A stretch of 63,835 nt of DNA from an uncultured bacterium (GTDB lineage Bacteria > Spirochaetota > UBA4802 > UB4802): positions 1-63,835 of the forward strand of contig CALEUQ010000044.1 of assembly GCA_937920495.1 (NCBI GenBank). Reading direction: 5' to 3'. The notes below the pieces were generated by a model. That model saw only the letters and a program-made list of their open reading frames with translations, searched no databases and had not been told where the DNA came from. Positions 1 through 8,282 of this stretch are shown here, one piece after another. How positions within the stretch are numbered: position 1 is the first letter of the stretch; each line of letters opens with the position of its first letter. Made by a program: the position numbers and the translations under genes.

Positions 1-410
1 GCTGTTCAGCTATCAATTCAAAAATATACATAATTTGACTATATTCAGAATTTAGGATATTGTATATAGCAAAAATAATTAATAAACCTTCTTTTGTAAA
101 ATATTTTTTATGTATAACCATGACCATCCCAGCGGGGGCCAGGATGACATTGTTGCATTACCATTCTGCAGGCACTTTTAATCTGCTCCAGGGAGGCTCT
201 ATCGCCCAATGTAAAAAAGCTTTGCTGCACTCTCAATATCATCATAATTTTATGCAAACATATTGACCTTTTAACACATACTATATAATAATTTTCCCTA
301 TATGATATCTCTGAGTATGAAACTTATTTGTGATTGTCAGCTTATGATATTAGCATCATAATGATATTCTTCTTTCCCAACAATATAGTATAAAAAGATG
401 TAATTCTAAT
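1..410. other. Intergenic region with a repeat-like fragment
   Basis: No credible gene is seen; the only open frame (60-266, plus) has no recognisable protein features. Positions 118-150 contain a CCAGGATGACAT string that recurs in the palindromic element at 32298-32397, so this may be a decayed copy of that repeat. An inverted repeat TATGAT/ATCATA lies near 343-360. Nothing else is identifiable. Confidence 0.4.
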
Positions 411-441
411 AAAAAAGGCCAGAATATATCATCTGGCCTTT
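411..441 (-). terminator. Rho-independent terminator of the acyl-CoA ligase gene
   Basis: A perfect 10-bp stem (AAAGGCCAGA at 414-423 with TCTGGCCTTT at 432-441) has an 8-nt loop. On the minus strand the stem is followed by a run of six T. It lies 17 nt beyond the stop codon of the gene ending at 458, as expected for an intrinsic terminator. Confidence 0.9.
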
Positions 442-457
442 ATTACAATATTTTCAA

Positions 458-2125
458 TTATTGACTTCTTTGTGCTAATAATGCATTATATTTTTTTCTA
501 ATTTCTTTTTTATCTATCTTACCCACACTTGTCTTAGGAATTACATCAACAAACTCAAAATGCTCAGGTACCCCATATTTTGGGAATTTCCCTTCCAGCG
601 CTGCGTTTTTCATAAATTCATGCAATTCTTTCGAAAGATTTTTACCTTTCCACTCATCTTTGAGTGTCACAATCATTAAAGGTCGTTCACCCCATTTACT
701 ATCTGAAATACCAATAGCTGCGCACTCGAACACTGCAGGATGCTGGCTCAGAACATTTTCTAAATCCAATGAAGATACCCATTCACCGCCTGTTTTAATA
801 ACATCCTTGATCCTATCAGTAATCTGCAAATATCCTGACTGATCAATAATACCAACATCTCCACTATGCAACCAACCATTACGCCATAACTCTTTTGTTT
901 TATCAGGATCTTTAAAATATTCCTTTGTCAACCACGGCGCTCTAAACACCACTTCCCCAGCTGTTTTGCCGTCATGAGGCAATGGTTTGTCATTTGCATC
1001 AACAATTTCTACATCAACTAGTATTGCTGGCAACCCTGTTTTAGTTCTATAATCAACCTGTTTATCTACGGGCATCTGCATCATATCTTTTTTTAACAGT
1101 GCCAGGCTTATAAGTGGGCATGTTTCTGACATGCCATACCCCGTATAGACATCAATGCCTAATTCCAGAGCTTTTTTGCATAATGCTTTAGGCAACATGG
1201 ATCCACCTATAACAACTTTCCAACCAGACAGATTGATGGTTTCTATACCCTGAGCATTTATAATCATTTGCAAAATTGTTGGCACACAATGTGAAAAGGT
1301 CACTTTTTCATTTATAATCAATTTTAATAACATTGCTGGATCATATTTCCCGGGATAAACCTGTTTCACACCCAGTACAGTTGCAACATAAGGAAGACCC
1401 CAGGCATGCACATGAAACATTGGTGTTAATGGCATATACACATCATTTGATCTGAAACGCCCAATATTTTCATATGCACCAAGCATTGTCATCATAGAAA
1501 ACGTATGTAGTAGCAGCTGTCTATGAGTAAAATACACCCCTTTTGGTAGACCGGTGGTACCTGTTGTATAAAAAGTTGTGGCTTTTGTATTTTCATCCAA
1601 TTCAGGGAATTCATAATAATTGTCTGCGGATTTAAGCAAAGATTCATACTCGCCTGTAATCGGTATTGAAGTGGCAAACGAATCCTTTTTATCTTTTAAC
1701 AGGATAATATGCCTGACATGCTCTAACTGCGGCAAAATATTTTCAATTATTGCTAACATATCTTCATGAACAAGAAGAACATTAGTCTGTGTATGACCTA
1801 TCGTATAGGCAATCTGTTCAGAAGACAAACGGAAATTAACTGTCTGCAATACCGCGCCCATCATAGGAATAGCAAAAAAGCATTCTAAATATCTATGACT
1901 ATCATAATCAATCACTGCAACGGTATCACCCTGTTGTACTCCTAAATCTGATAACACACATGCCAATTTATGCACTCTTTCATACATATCCCTGTACGTG
2001 TGGCATACAATATCACGGTACTTGATCTGTCCATCAGGATTATATAAAAGTGGTGCACGTAACAGCTTGTCTAACGTGAGCTGATAATCGTAATGCTGAC
2101 CCGAAACATAATATTGAGCATTCAT
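458..2125 (-). CDS. Long/medium-chain fatty-acid--CoA ligase (AMP-binding, FadD/AlkK-like)
   Basis: This 555-residue protein is an ANL-superfamily acyl-CoA synthetase, which activates a fatty acid with ATP and then transfers it to CoA in the cytoplasm. The P-loop-like motif TTFYTTGTTGLPKG is at residues 183-196. Further on are GYGMSETCP, the GDVG hinge region, KDVIKTGGEWVSS, and a C-terminal PKTSVGKIDKKEIR carrying the catalytic lysine. The length is normal for the family. The ATG start is preceded by AGGAGGTTAA. It appears monocistronic, with a terminator directly downstream and the response-regulator gene ending 95 nt upstream. The acyl chain length cannot be read from sequence; AlkK-type medium-chain specificity is possible. 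Confidence 0.9.
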   Translation of the reverse strand: MNAQYYVSGQHYDYQLTLDKLLRAPLLYNPDGQIKYRDIVCHTYRDMYERVHKLACVLSDLGVQQGDTVAVIDYDSHRYLECFFAIPMMGAVLQTVNFRLSSEQIAYTIGHTQTNVLLVHEDMLAIIENILPQLEHVRHIILLKDKKDSFATSIPITGEYESLLKSADNYYEFPELDENTKATTFYTTGTTGLPKGVYFTHRQLLLHTFSMMTMLGAYENIGRFRSNDVYMPLTPMFHVHAWGLPYVATVLGVKQVYPGKYDPAMLLKLIINEKVTFSHCVPTILQMIINAQGIETINLSGWKVVIGGSMLPKALCKKALELGIDVYTGYGMSETCPLISLALLKKDMMQMPVDKQVDYRTKTGLPAILVDVEIVDANDKPLPHDGKTAGEVVFRAPWLTKEYFKDPDKTKELWRNGWLHSGDVGIIDQSGYLQITDRIKDVIKTGGEWVSSLDLENVLSQHPAVFECAAIGISDSKWGERPLMIVTLKDEWKGKNLSKELHEFMKNAALEGKFPKYGVPEHFEFVDVIPKTSVGKIDKKEIRKKYNALLAQRSQ

Positions 2126-2220
2126 GTTTAACCTCCTGAATACATAATTTACACAACTGTATATTCAGGATTTGTTATATTACAATACTATCGATTATTA
2201 TAATATTATAAGGAACAATA

Positions 2221-2901
2221 TTATTTTATTGTGGGTTTTTTACCTACAGATAGGGGATTTTCCATCCATTTTGTTGCAAAATACACCAGTTGCGCAGCAT
2301 TGCCCAATTGTAATTTTTCTTTTATCCTTTCTTTATATGTTCCAATAGTTTTATTACTTAAATGTAGCAATTGAGCGATTTCGCGTGTGGTTTTACCTTT
2401 GCCTATCAACTCTAATATTGCAAGCTCTTTAGTAGTCAGGGTTTCTATAGGATTATATTTGTATTCTTTCTTTACTATTGTGGTTAGAATTTCATTCATC
2501 ATATTAGCACTGATATATATATTCCCGGTTGCTATTGTTCGTAGAGCTGTGATTATTACTTCTGCAGTTTCTGTTTTCATCACATAACCGTACGCACCAA
2601 ATTGTAACGACCTTTGTGCAAATATTTTTTCGTCATGCATTGATACCACTAATGGCTTTACTTTATTGAAATGCCGAGAAATATCTTGTATTAATGACAA
2701 TCCATTGCTATCTTTTAAACTTATATCGATAATAGCTATATCAGGTAATAATTTTTGTATCAAAGAAAATCCTTTTGTAGCATCTTCTGATTCCCCAATT
2801 ACTTTGAAATCATTTTCTTGATTAATAATTTTTCTTAACCCCATCCTGAATACAGGATGATCATCGATGATAACAACATTTATTACATTACGCAACTTCA
2901 T
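2221..2901 (-). CDS. NarL/FixJ-family response regulator
   Basis: The protein (226 residues from ATG 2901) has an N-terminal receiver domain: acidic pair DD at 13-14, phospho-acceptor Asp59 in IIDIS, and a conserved Lys near 109 in VMKT. It has a C-terminal LuxR-type helix-turn-helix (TKELAILELIGKGKTTREIA, then LSNKTIGTYKERIKEKL). It is therefore a DNA-binding output regulator. A GTG two codons upstream (2907) is possible, but AAAGG lies 5 nt before the ATG, so 2901 is preferred. The gene overlaps the histidine kinase stop by 14 nt, implying translational coupling and a cognate pair. Target genes are unknown. Confidence 0.92.
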   Translation of the reverse strand: MKLRNVINVVIIDDHPVFRMGLRKIINQENDFKVIGESEDATKGFSLIQKLLPDIAIIDISLKDSNGLSLIQDISRHFNKVKPLVVSMHDEKIFAQRSLQFGAYGYVMKTETAEVIITALRTIATGNIYISANMMNEILTTIVKKEYKYNPIETLTTKELAILELIGKGKTTREIAQLLHLSNKTIGTYKERIKEKLQLGNAAQLVYFATKWMENPLSVGKKPTIK

Positions 2902-4645
2902 TATCACCTTTATTTATTAATTGTAATATTATTTTGGTGCCAAACCCTCTATCGCTATCAATAAATAAATCTGCACCAATAGATGATGCCCTGTGCATCA
3001 TAATCTTCAGACCCATTCCTTGAGTAGTTTCTTTGTCAAATCCTTTACCATTGTCATCAATAATTATACGTGCATATTCATTATCTGCAGTTACTGTTAC
3101 CTTAATTTTAGTAGCACTGCTATGTCGTACAGCATTGTGCAACGCTCCCTGAATTATGTAGTATATATGGGTTAATACACCTGGATCATTTATATGAATG
3201 ATCCCCTCCTGTTCATAAATACAGGGTATTCCATATACACTTTGAGTAAACGAACACAGTTCTTCTAGTAAAATTGATAAACCTTGATTTGAAATAAAGA
3301 AAGCTGGACTTAATCCTTTTGAAAGCTGGCGCACCTTGACAACAGCTATTGACAAAAGGTTTCTAATTTCTTCCAATTCTAAAACACTAATTCTTTTTTT
3401 CTTTTGCAACTGTTGAATTAATGCTTGTATCATTACATTAATTCCTAAAAGGTGAGGGATGATATCATCATGTAAATCCTGCCCAATATTTCTACGTTCA
3501 TTTTCACTTATTGACATCAATTCTTTTTCAAGGATGCGTTTTTCAGTTATGTCTGTTAAAGTTATAATTACCATATTTTTATCATAAAATTGTATCAATT
3601 CGGCTGATAAAATGGCAATGCATTCTTTTTCATTATAATTTAAATAAATTTCGTAATCACTTATTTTTTTTGATTTGAGCAGTTGTTTATATAATTTACG
3701 AAAATCATCCTTTTTCACTATACCAAGATCAAATAAAAAATGTTTTATAGTATCATTAGAAATATTTGCCATTGACCTAAATAACTTATTTGACTTCACA
3801 ATCTCGCCCGTGTCCATGTCAACTAACGCAATTGCAACGGGAGTAACATCAAAAACGCTCGCAAACAACTCTTCAGACTTTTTTAAGGCAATTTCCCATT
3901 CTTTTCGTTCAGTAATATCAGTAATTACAGCAAAACTCCCAGCAAAAGGTTTATTTTTATCGGATATAATTCTAGGAGATACAATTGTATAACATATCTT
4001 ACCATCTTTTTTTTGCCATGCCAGCTCATATCCCTCTTGTATCCCCTGAGCACGTTTTTGCATTTGTAAATTGAAGTGAGCCTTAAAATCAGATATAAGG
4101 AATTCTTCAATCTTCTTGCCAATTACCTCATCTTGCCGATATCCCAAAATTTCGCAAAAACGACTATTAACATATTCAATAATTAAATGTTCATTTTGTA
4201 TCAATAAGCCGTCATTCATTGTTTCAACAAGCATTCTATATTTTTCTTCGCTTGCACGCAATGCTTCACGAGTTTCTACAAGCGATGTAATATCAGCGAG
4301 CGATGCCACACTTAGCCCGGTACCGGGTATCATGTCTATTGTTAAGTAAATGTATAAAAGCTGCCCCTCTCTGGAGAAAATTCTGAACTCATAGTTTTTA
4401 GGAGCAGCATCAGGACTCCTGCGCCGCAAATAATGATATTCTCTCATTCTGTCAACATCTTCAGGATGAATAAATTCTGTCCAGCTTAGTTTTCCCTCTA
4501 TTTCAGACTTATCATATCCTAGCATTGAAGCAAAGCGATTGTTAACCATAACTATTGTAGTATCTTCATCAATAAGAATAGTCCCTGCACCGGTATTTTC
4601 AAAAATTGTTATATACCGCTCATACAGTTTATTTTTGTCGTTCAT
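2888..4645 (-). CDS. Cytoplasmic three-PAS sensor histidine kinase (NarX/DegS type)
   Basis: This 585-residue protein has no membrane segment, so it probably senses an internal signal. Three PAS-like modules lie at about 8-125, 133-248 and 256-370; the first two end in the usual ADITSL and VITDITERK strands. A HisKA_3 dimerisation domain follows, with phospho-acceptor His392 in ENERRNIGQDLHDD. A HATPase domain at the C-terminus has DDNGKGFD and QGMGLKIMMHRA boxes. It overlaps the response regulator downstream. The signal is unknown; no haem- or flavin-specific PAS residues can be assigned by eye. Confidence 0.92.
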   Translation of the reverse strand: MNDKNKLYERYITIFENTGAGTILIDEDTTIVMVNNRFASMLGYDKSEIEGKLSWTEFIHPEDVDRMREYHYLRRRSPDAAPKNYEFRIFSREGQLLYIYLTIDMIPGTGLSVASLADITSLVETREALRASEEKYRMLVETMNDGLLIQNEHLIIEYVNSRFCEILGYRQDEVIGKKIEEFLISDFKAHFNLQMQKRAQGIQEGYELAWQKKDGKICYTIVSPRIISDKNKPFAGSFAVITDITERKEWEIALKKSEELFASVFDVTPVAIALVDMDTGEIVKSNKLFRSMANISNDTIKHFLFDLGIVKKDDFRKLYKQLLKSKKISDYEIYLNYNEKECIAILSAELIQFYDKNMVIITLTDITEKRILEKELMSISENERRNIGQDLHDDIIPHLLGINVMIQALIQQLQKKKRISVLELEEIRNLLSIAVVKVRQLSKGLSPAFFISNQGLSILLEELCSFTQSVYGIPCIYEQEGIIHINDPGVLTHIYYIIQGALHNAVRHSSATKIKVTVTADNEYARIIIDDNGKGFDKETTQGMGLKIMMHRASSIGADLFIDSDRGFGTKIILQLINKGDNEVA

Positions 4646-4800
4646 TGCCTATGCATCCTTTGTATGGATTAAATATCTTTCTTTGCCATACAATGTCAAT
4701 GATTTTCAGAATGCATACTGATTTTTGCAATTATTAAAATAAGTGTAATGCCCCCCGTTATCTGTTTCGATATATAAAAAAAGATTATAAGTGAGTACAT

Positions 4801-6609
4801 ATGAGACATTGTAATTATATATCAACTTTTATCGTGATCATAATGTTAACATCAACCCAAATATATACACAGGAATACTGGACAAATTATGCTAAAAACC
4901 TAAAAAGGGAACAAAAACATATAGAAAATCAACCATATATTGCACCATTTGTTACAGAGTATCTTGACACGCGCATTGCGATGGCACACCAGCTTTACAC
5001 AAGCTTCACTACAATAAAACAAGATACCACAGAAAGCAGAACACACTTACTCACTTACGCTAAGGCGCTGTCACTGTGCACAGATAAATACTTTATTGAT
5101 ATCACAAAGGAGCAAATCAGCAAAGAATTGCAGTACACTGACATCAGCTCTAATGATTGCATTATCATTCACACTGAATTGGTCCTTGCATCGTTTTTCA
5201 AAAATTTTGATACAATGGTTGCCGAATCCCAAAGTAATCCGCAATACGATCAATATATAAAAAAATGCCAGCCACCGTTTGATGATGTATACCAGAGCCT
5301 GCGTTTTCAGGAACTTGCCGCGCAAATCAATTTCATAAAACAACAGCAGCACTATATTGCATCCATAGCCTCACTGTGTAACGTCACACAGTATGATGAA
5401 GCACACATTCGTCGCAAACCAGAACTCATTGTGTCGCTATTATCACAGCTTGAGCACACTATTCTCACTGTTCCCGAACGTAGCGCAGCTTACAATACAG
5501 CACCCGGCATCCCCTATCAGATTACCATCCCACAAAAAATGGATTGTGCACACGCAATAGCTACAATACAAAACAAAAGGGATGCGATAGTTACTGGTAA
5601 AGACAGCTCGCCGCCTGGCGATATCACATCAATAGCGCTGCAGTACATTACACCAATACAACATCAGATTGCTGAGCAGCAGAAACTGCTTGCAATTATG
5701 AAGAGCACCGATGGCATTGCCATTGAAAATGAAGAGGCATTTAAAAATTTCACACAGCATTTTGAAATGCAATCAATGTATTTACGTAACTACGCAGATG
5801 CAACAACATTGTACTGCCAGTTTATGGTATTGCAACCACCCAGGATTAATTATGCCAACCGTTGTCAGCATATCACACGCATTGCCACACACATTCAAAA
5901 AGTTGTACAATCGTTAGGCTCCAGTTCAAAAGAAATAATCCCTATTGTGAAGCAACTATTTGAAATACTGAAAGCTTTTCTATATGTTGACGTACCTAAA
6001 GAAGATACGCCAGAGCGTGGCAGTACCGTGCAGACACTTCACACCATAAAAGAGGAGATCTATGCATTGGCATATCCAACAAAAGATACTGCACCAGGAT
6101 CTCATCTTTGCAACCTTGAGATTGCAATGAATATAGAAACACTTGAAAAGGGAATTACACTCTTTAACTCACAAACTTATGCAAAACAGGCACTTATGCG
6201 CTATGCGTCCATACTACACAAAGCTTTTGAATCAGCACACACCGGCTTTAGCGATGACACATTAGAGCACATCATTGCAATGCAGTCAGCCATACCAGTG
6301 GTTAAAGATTTTGATGTACAGCAGATAGTAAATGAATATACCAGCCAGCAATATTTGCTTAGAAAATTACGCTCCGACAGCGCATCACTTATGCAGCGCA
6401 TAGAAGCGTATAAAAAGAAAGGCATAGTTATACACCACTATGAAAAAGCAAAAGCGATAGCTGAAACTATAAAAAACCTGCAGCCACTATATACGGTTGA
6501 TGTTGGCAGGTATAAAATGAATCAAAATAATATTATTGTTATTGACAGGCAATGTGCAGCATTACTGAAACATTTACTGAAGAATAATAGAAAATCCGGG
6601 AAGATATAA
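4801..6609 (+). CDS. Uncharacterised secreted alpha-helical protein
   Basis: The 602-residue protein begins with a plausible signal peptide (hydrophobic core YISTFIVIIMLTS, residues 7-19; cleavage after about residue 24) and has no lipobox cysteine. The remainder is hydrophilic, mostly helical and rich in Gln, Thr, Ala and His, with no enzyme motif I recognise. It is likely periplasmic or surface-exposed. It starts 155 nt from the divergent histidine kinase gene and ends 14 nt before mnmA, so the two plus-strand genes are probably co-transcribed. The function is unknown. One copy of the dispersed octamer lies inside it at 5584. Confidence 0.75.
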   Translation: MRHCNYISTFIVIIMLTSTQIYTQEYWTNYAKNLKREQKHIENQPYIAPFVTEYLDTRIAMAHQLYTSFTTIKQDTTESRTHLLTYAKALSLCTDKYFIDITKEQISKELQYTDISSNDCIIIHTELVLASFFKNFDTMVAESQSNPQYDQYIKKCQPPFDDVYQSLRFQELAAQINFIKQQQHYIASIASLCNVTQYDEAHIRRKPELIVSLLSQLEHTILTVPERSAAYNTAPGIPYQITIPQKMDCAHAIATIQNKRDAIVTGKDSSPPGDITSIALQYITPIQHQIAEQQKLLAIMKSTDGIAIENEEAFKNFTQHFEMQSMYLRNYADATTLYCQFMVLQPPRINYANRCQHITRIATHIQKVVQSLGSSSKEIIPIVKQLFEILKAFLYVDVPKEDTPERGSTVQTLHTIKEEIYALAYPTKDTAPGSHLCNLEIAMNIETLEKGITLFNSQTYAKQALMRYASILHKAFESAHTGFSDDTLEHIIAMQSAIPVVKDFDVQQIVNEYTSQQYLLRKLRSDSASLMQRIEAYKKKGIVIHHYEKAKAIAETIKNLQPLYTVDVGRYKMNQNNIIVIDRQCAALLKHLLKNNRKSGKI

Positions 6610-6623
6610 TACAAAGGGCATAT

Positions 6624-7694
6624 ATGAACATAGCAGTTGCAATGAGTGGAGGCGTTGATTCATCAACAGCTGCCGCACTACTTGTACAGGAAGGGCATAA
6701 TGTGATTGGCCTTACCGCAAAAATTTTACTGTGTGCTGAAATGGATGGATGCCAGCCACGGTATGATGTATGTTGCAGCCCTGAAAGCATTAATGATGCA
6801 GCAAAAGTAGCAAAACAATTAGGTATTCATCATTACATTGTAAATGTTGAAGACGAATTTTCGCAAAAGGTCATAGAACCATTCTGCACCGAATATGTAC
6901 AAGGGCGTACACCAAGCCCCTGTATCAATTGTAACACTTTTATTAAATTCCCAAAACTTTTAGATTTTGCCAGGCAGTTAGGATGTGATATGCTTGCCAC
7001 CGGACATTACGCATCAGTGCGTAAAAACTCCCGATATTATATTACACGTGGCATCGACGCTGACAAGGATCAGTCATATTTTTTGTTTAACCTTACACAG
7101 GATGTATTACAGCACCTGATACTGCCGCTTGGTCAATGTACCAAAAAGGATATTCGCACAAAAGCGCGTGAATTGGGACTTATAACAGCTCAGCGCCCTG
7201 AAAGCCAGGAAGTATGTTTTGTTCAGGATAATGATTATCCTCGCTTTATTGAGCAGCGATTAGGATACAGTCCACCAGAAGGTGATATTGTCACCACACA
7301 GGGCATCGTCATTGGCAGACATCACGGCATTCATCGCTACACCATAGGTCAGCGCCGTGGACTTGGCATTGCCTGGGAACATCCGTTATATGTTGTAGCC
7401 ATTGATGCTGTGCATAATCGCATCATTGTGGGAAGCAAGGATGAACTGATGGCAAAAGGCCTTGTTGCTACACAGATAAATTTTATGAAGGTAACTATCG
7501 CACACAATACACCGGTATGGGTAAAAACGCGCTCAACACAAAAACCGTTTAAAGCACACGCAACGTTTGAACACAACACTCTTACCATAACATTTGAAAC
7601 ACCACAGGCAAGCATTACTCCCGGCCAGGCTGCCGTGTGCTACGATGATGATGGCGCAATTCTTTTTGGTGGCTGGATAGATAAAAGTTTTTAA
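6624..7694 (+). CDS. mnmA: tRNA-specific 2-thiouridylase MnmA
   Basis: The 356-residue protein matches MnmA, which adds sulfur at C2 of the wobble uridine (U34) of tRNAs for Lys, Glu and Gln, using ATP and persulfide sulfur. The N-terminal PP-loop SGGVDSS is at residues 9-15. The catalytic cysteine motif PSPCINCN is near residue 100 and the second cysteine is in ESQEVCFVQD. The TGHYA and KDQSYFLF motifs and the C-terminal beta-barrel are present. The ATG has AAAGGG 5 nt upstream and follows the secreted-protein gene by 14 nt. MnmD, another enzyme of the same U34 pathway, is encoded at 38140-38961. Confidence 0.97.
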   Translation: MNIAVAMSGGVDSSTAAALLVQEGHNVIGLTAKILLCAEMDGCQPRYDVCCSPESINDAAKVAKQLGIHHYIVNVEDEFSQKVIEPFCTEYVQGRTPSPCINCNTFIKFPKLLDFARQLGCDMLATGHYASVRKNSRYYITRGIDADKDQSYFLFNLTQDVLQHLILPLGQCTKKDIRTKARELGLITAQRPESQEVCFVQDNDYPRFIEQRLGYSPPEGDIVTTQGIVIGRHHGIHRYTIGQRRGLGIAWEHPLYVVAIDAVHNRIIVGSKDELMAKGLVATQINFMKVTIAHNTPVWVKTRSTQKPFKAHATFEHNTLTITFETPQASITPGQAAVCYDDDGAILFGGWIDKSF

Positions 7695-7703
7695 AAAATT
7701 CAG

Positions 7704-7732
7704 TTGACATTGTTTTGAATACTAATTATAAT
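7704..7732 (+). promoter_or_regulatory. Consensus sigma-70 promoter of the toxin-antitoxin operon
   Basis: A perfect -35 TTGACA (7704-7709) and a perfect -10 TATAAT (7727-7732) are separated by exactly 17 nt. The promoter begins 9 nt after the mnmA stop codon. Transcription would start near 7739, so an in-frame ATG at 7715 inside the promoter cannot be the antitoxin start. Confidence 0.85.
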
Positions 7733-7762
7733 ACTATTAACAATGCTATGAAAGGTACTTTT

Positions 7763-8056
7763 ATGATTATATCAGCAAATGAAATAAAAACCAAAGGAGT
7801 TTCTATATTTTCAAAACTCCTATCAAAATGCGAAGAAGTAATAATAAATGTTCGTGGTAAGAATAAATATGTAGTTATGGATATTAAGCGTTATAAATAT
7901 CTCAGGGAATTAGAATTAGATGCTGCATATCAAAGAGTAATGGAAGACATAAAGACAGGTAACTATAAAATACAAAAGGCTCATCAACACGTTAATGAGA
8001 TAGCAAATGCAATACAAAATTCTGATAACCGAAACCTACCAAAAAAGGGCCGTTAA
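7763..8056 (+). CDS. Type II antitoxin, Phd/YefM-like
   Basis: From ATG 7763 (AAAGG 7 nt upstream) the protein has 97 residues. The N-terminus MIISANEIKTKGVSIFSKLL, followed by EEVIINVRGKNKYVVMDIKRY, fits the Phd/YefM/RelB antitoxin pattern: a DNA-binding dimer that represses its own promoter, followed by a helical toxin-neutralising tail. An ATG at 7748 is a possible alternative start. The assignment rests on this pattern and on the adjacent RelE-like toxin. The C-terminal part overlaps the toxin gene by 50 nt. Confidence 0.8.
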   Translation: MIISANEIKTKGVSIFSKLLSKCEEVIINVRGKNKYVVMDIKRYKYLRELELDAAYQRVMEDIKTGNYKIQKAHQHVNEIANAIQNSDNRNLPKKGR

Positions 8057-8282
8057 ATTTTTTAAAAAACATCCCGAACTGCTGGATAGGTATGCAAAAG
8101 TACTAACAATTCTGGAAAACAACCCATTTCATCCATCACTACGATTGCATAAATTGCAGGGAAGAGTGCAGGAATATTATTCTGTATCATTAAATCTTGA
8201 CTATAGAATTATACTATCGTTCATCATGCAAGAACATACAATCATACCAATTGATATTGGGACTCACGATGATGTATATTAA
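8007..8282 (+). CDS. RelE/ParE-superfamily toxin (YafQ/RelE-like)
   Basis: This small basic protein (91 residues) has the RelE-fold pattern: MQYKILITETYQKRAVKFFK, a helix (PELLDRYAKVLTILENNP), a central HPSLRLHKLQGR strand, and the C-terminal YSVSLNLDYRIILSF and IGTHDDVY. Such toxins are usually ribosome-dependent mRNA interferases; ParE-type gyrase poisons share the fold, so the target is uncertain. The C-terminal aromatic after a His is typical of active RelE/YafQ proteins. The start lies inside the antitoxin gene (50-nt overlap) without a clear ribosome-binding site, suggesting coupled translation. It ends 4 nt into the convergent dehydratase gene. Confidence 0.85.
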   Translation: MQYKILITETYQKRAVKFFKKHPELLDRYAKVLTILENNPFHPSLRLHKLQGRVQEYYSVSLNLDYRIILSFIMQEHTIIPIDIGTHDDVY

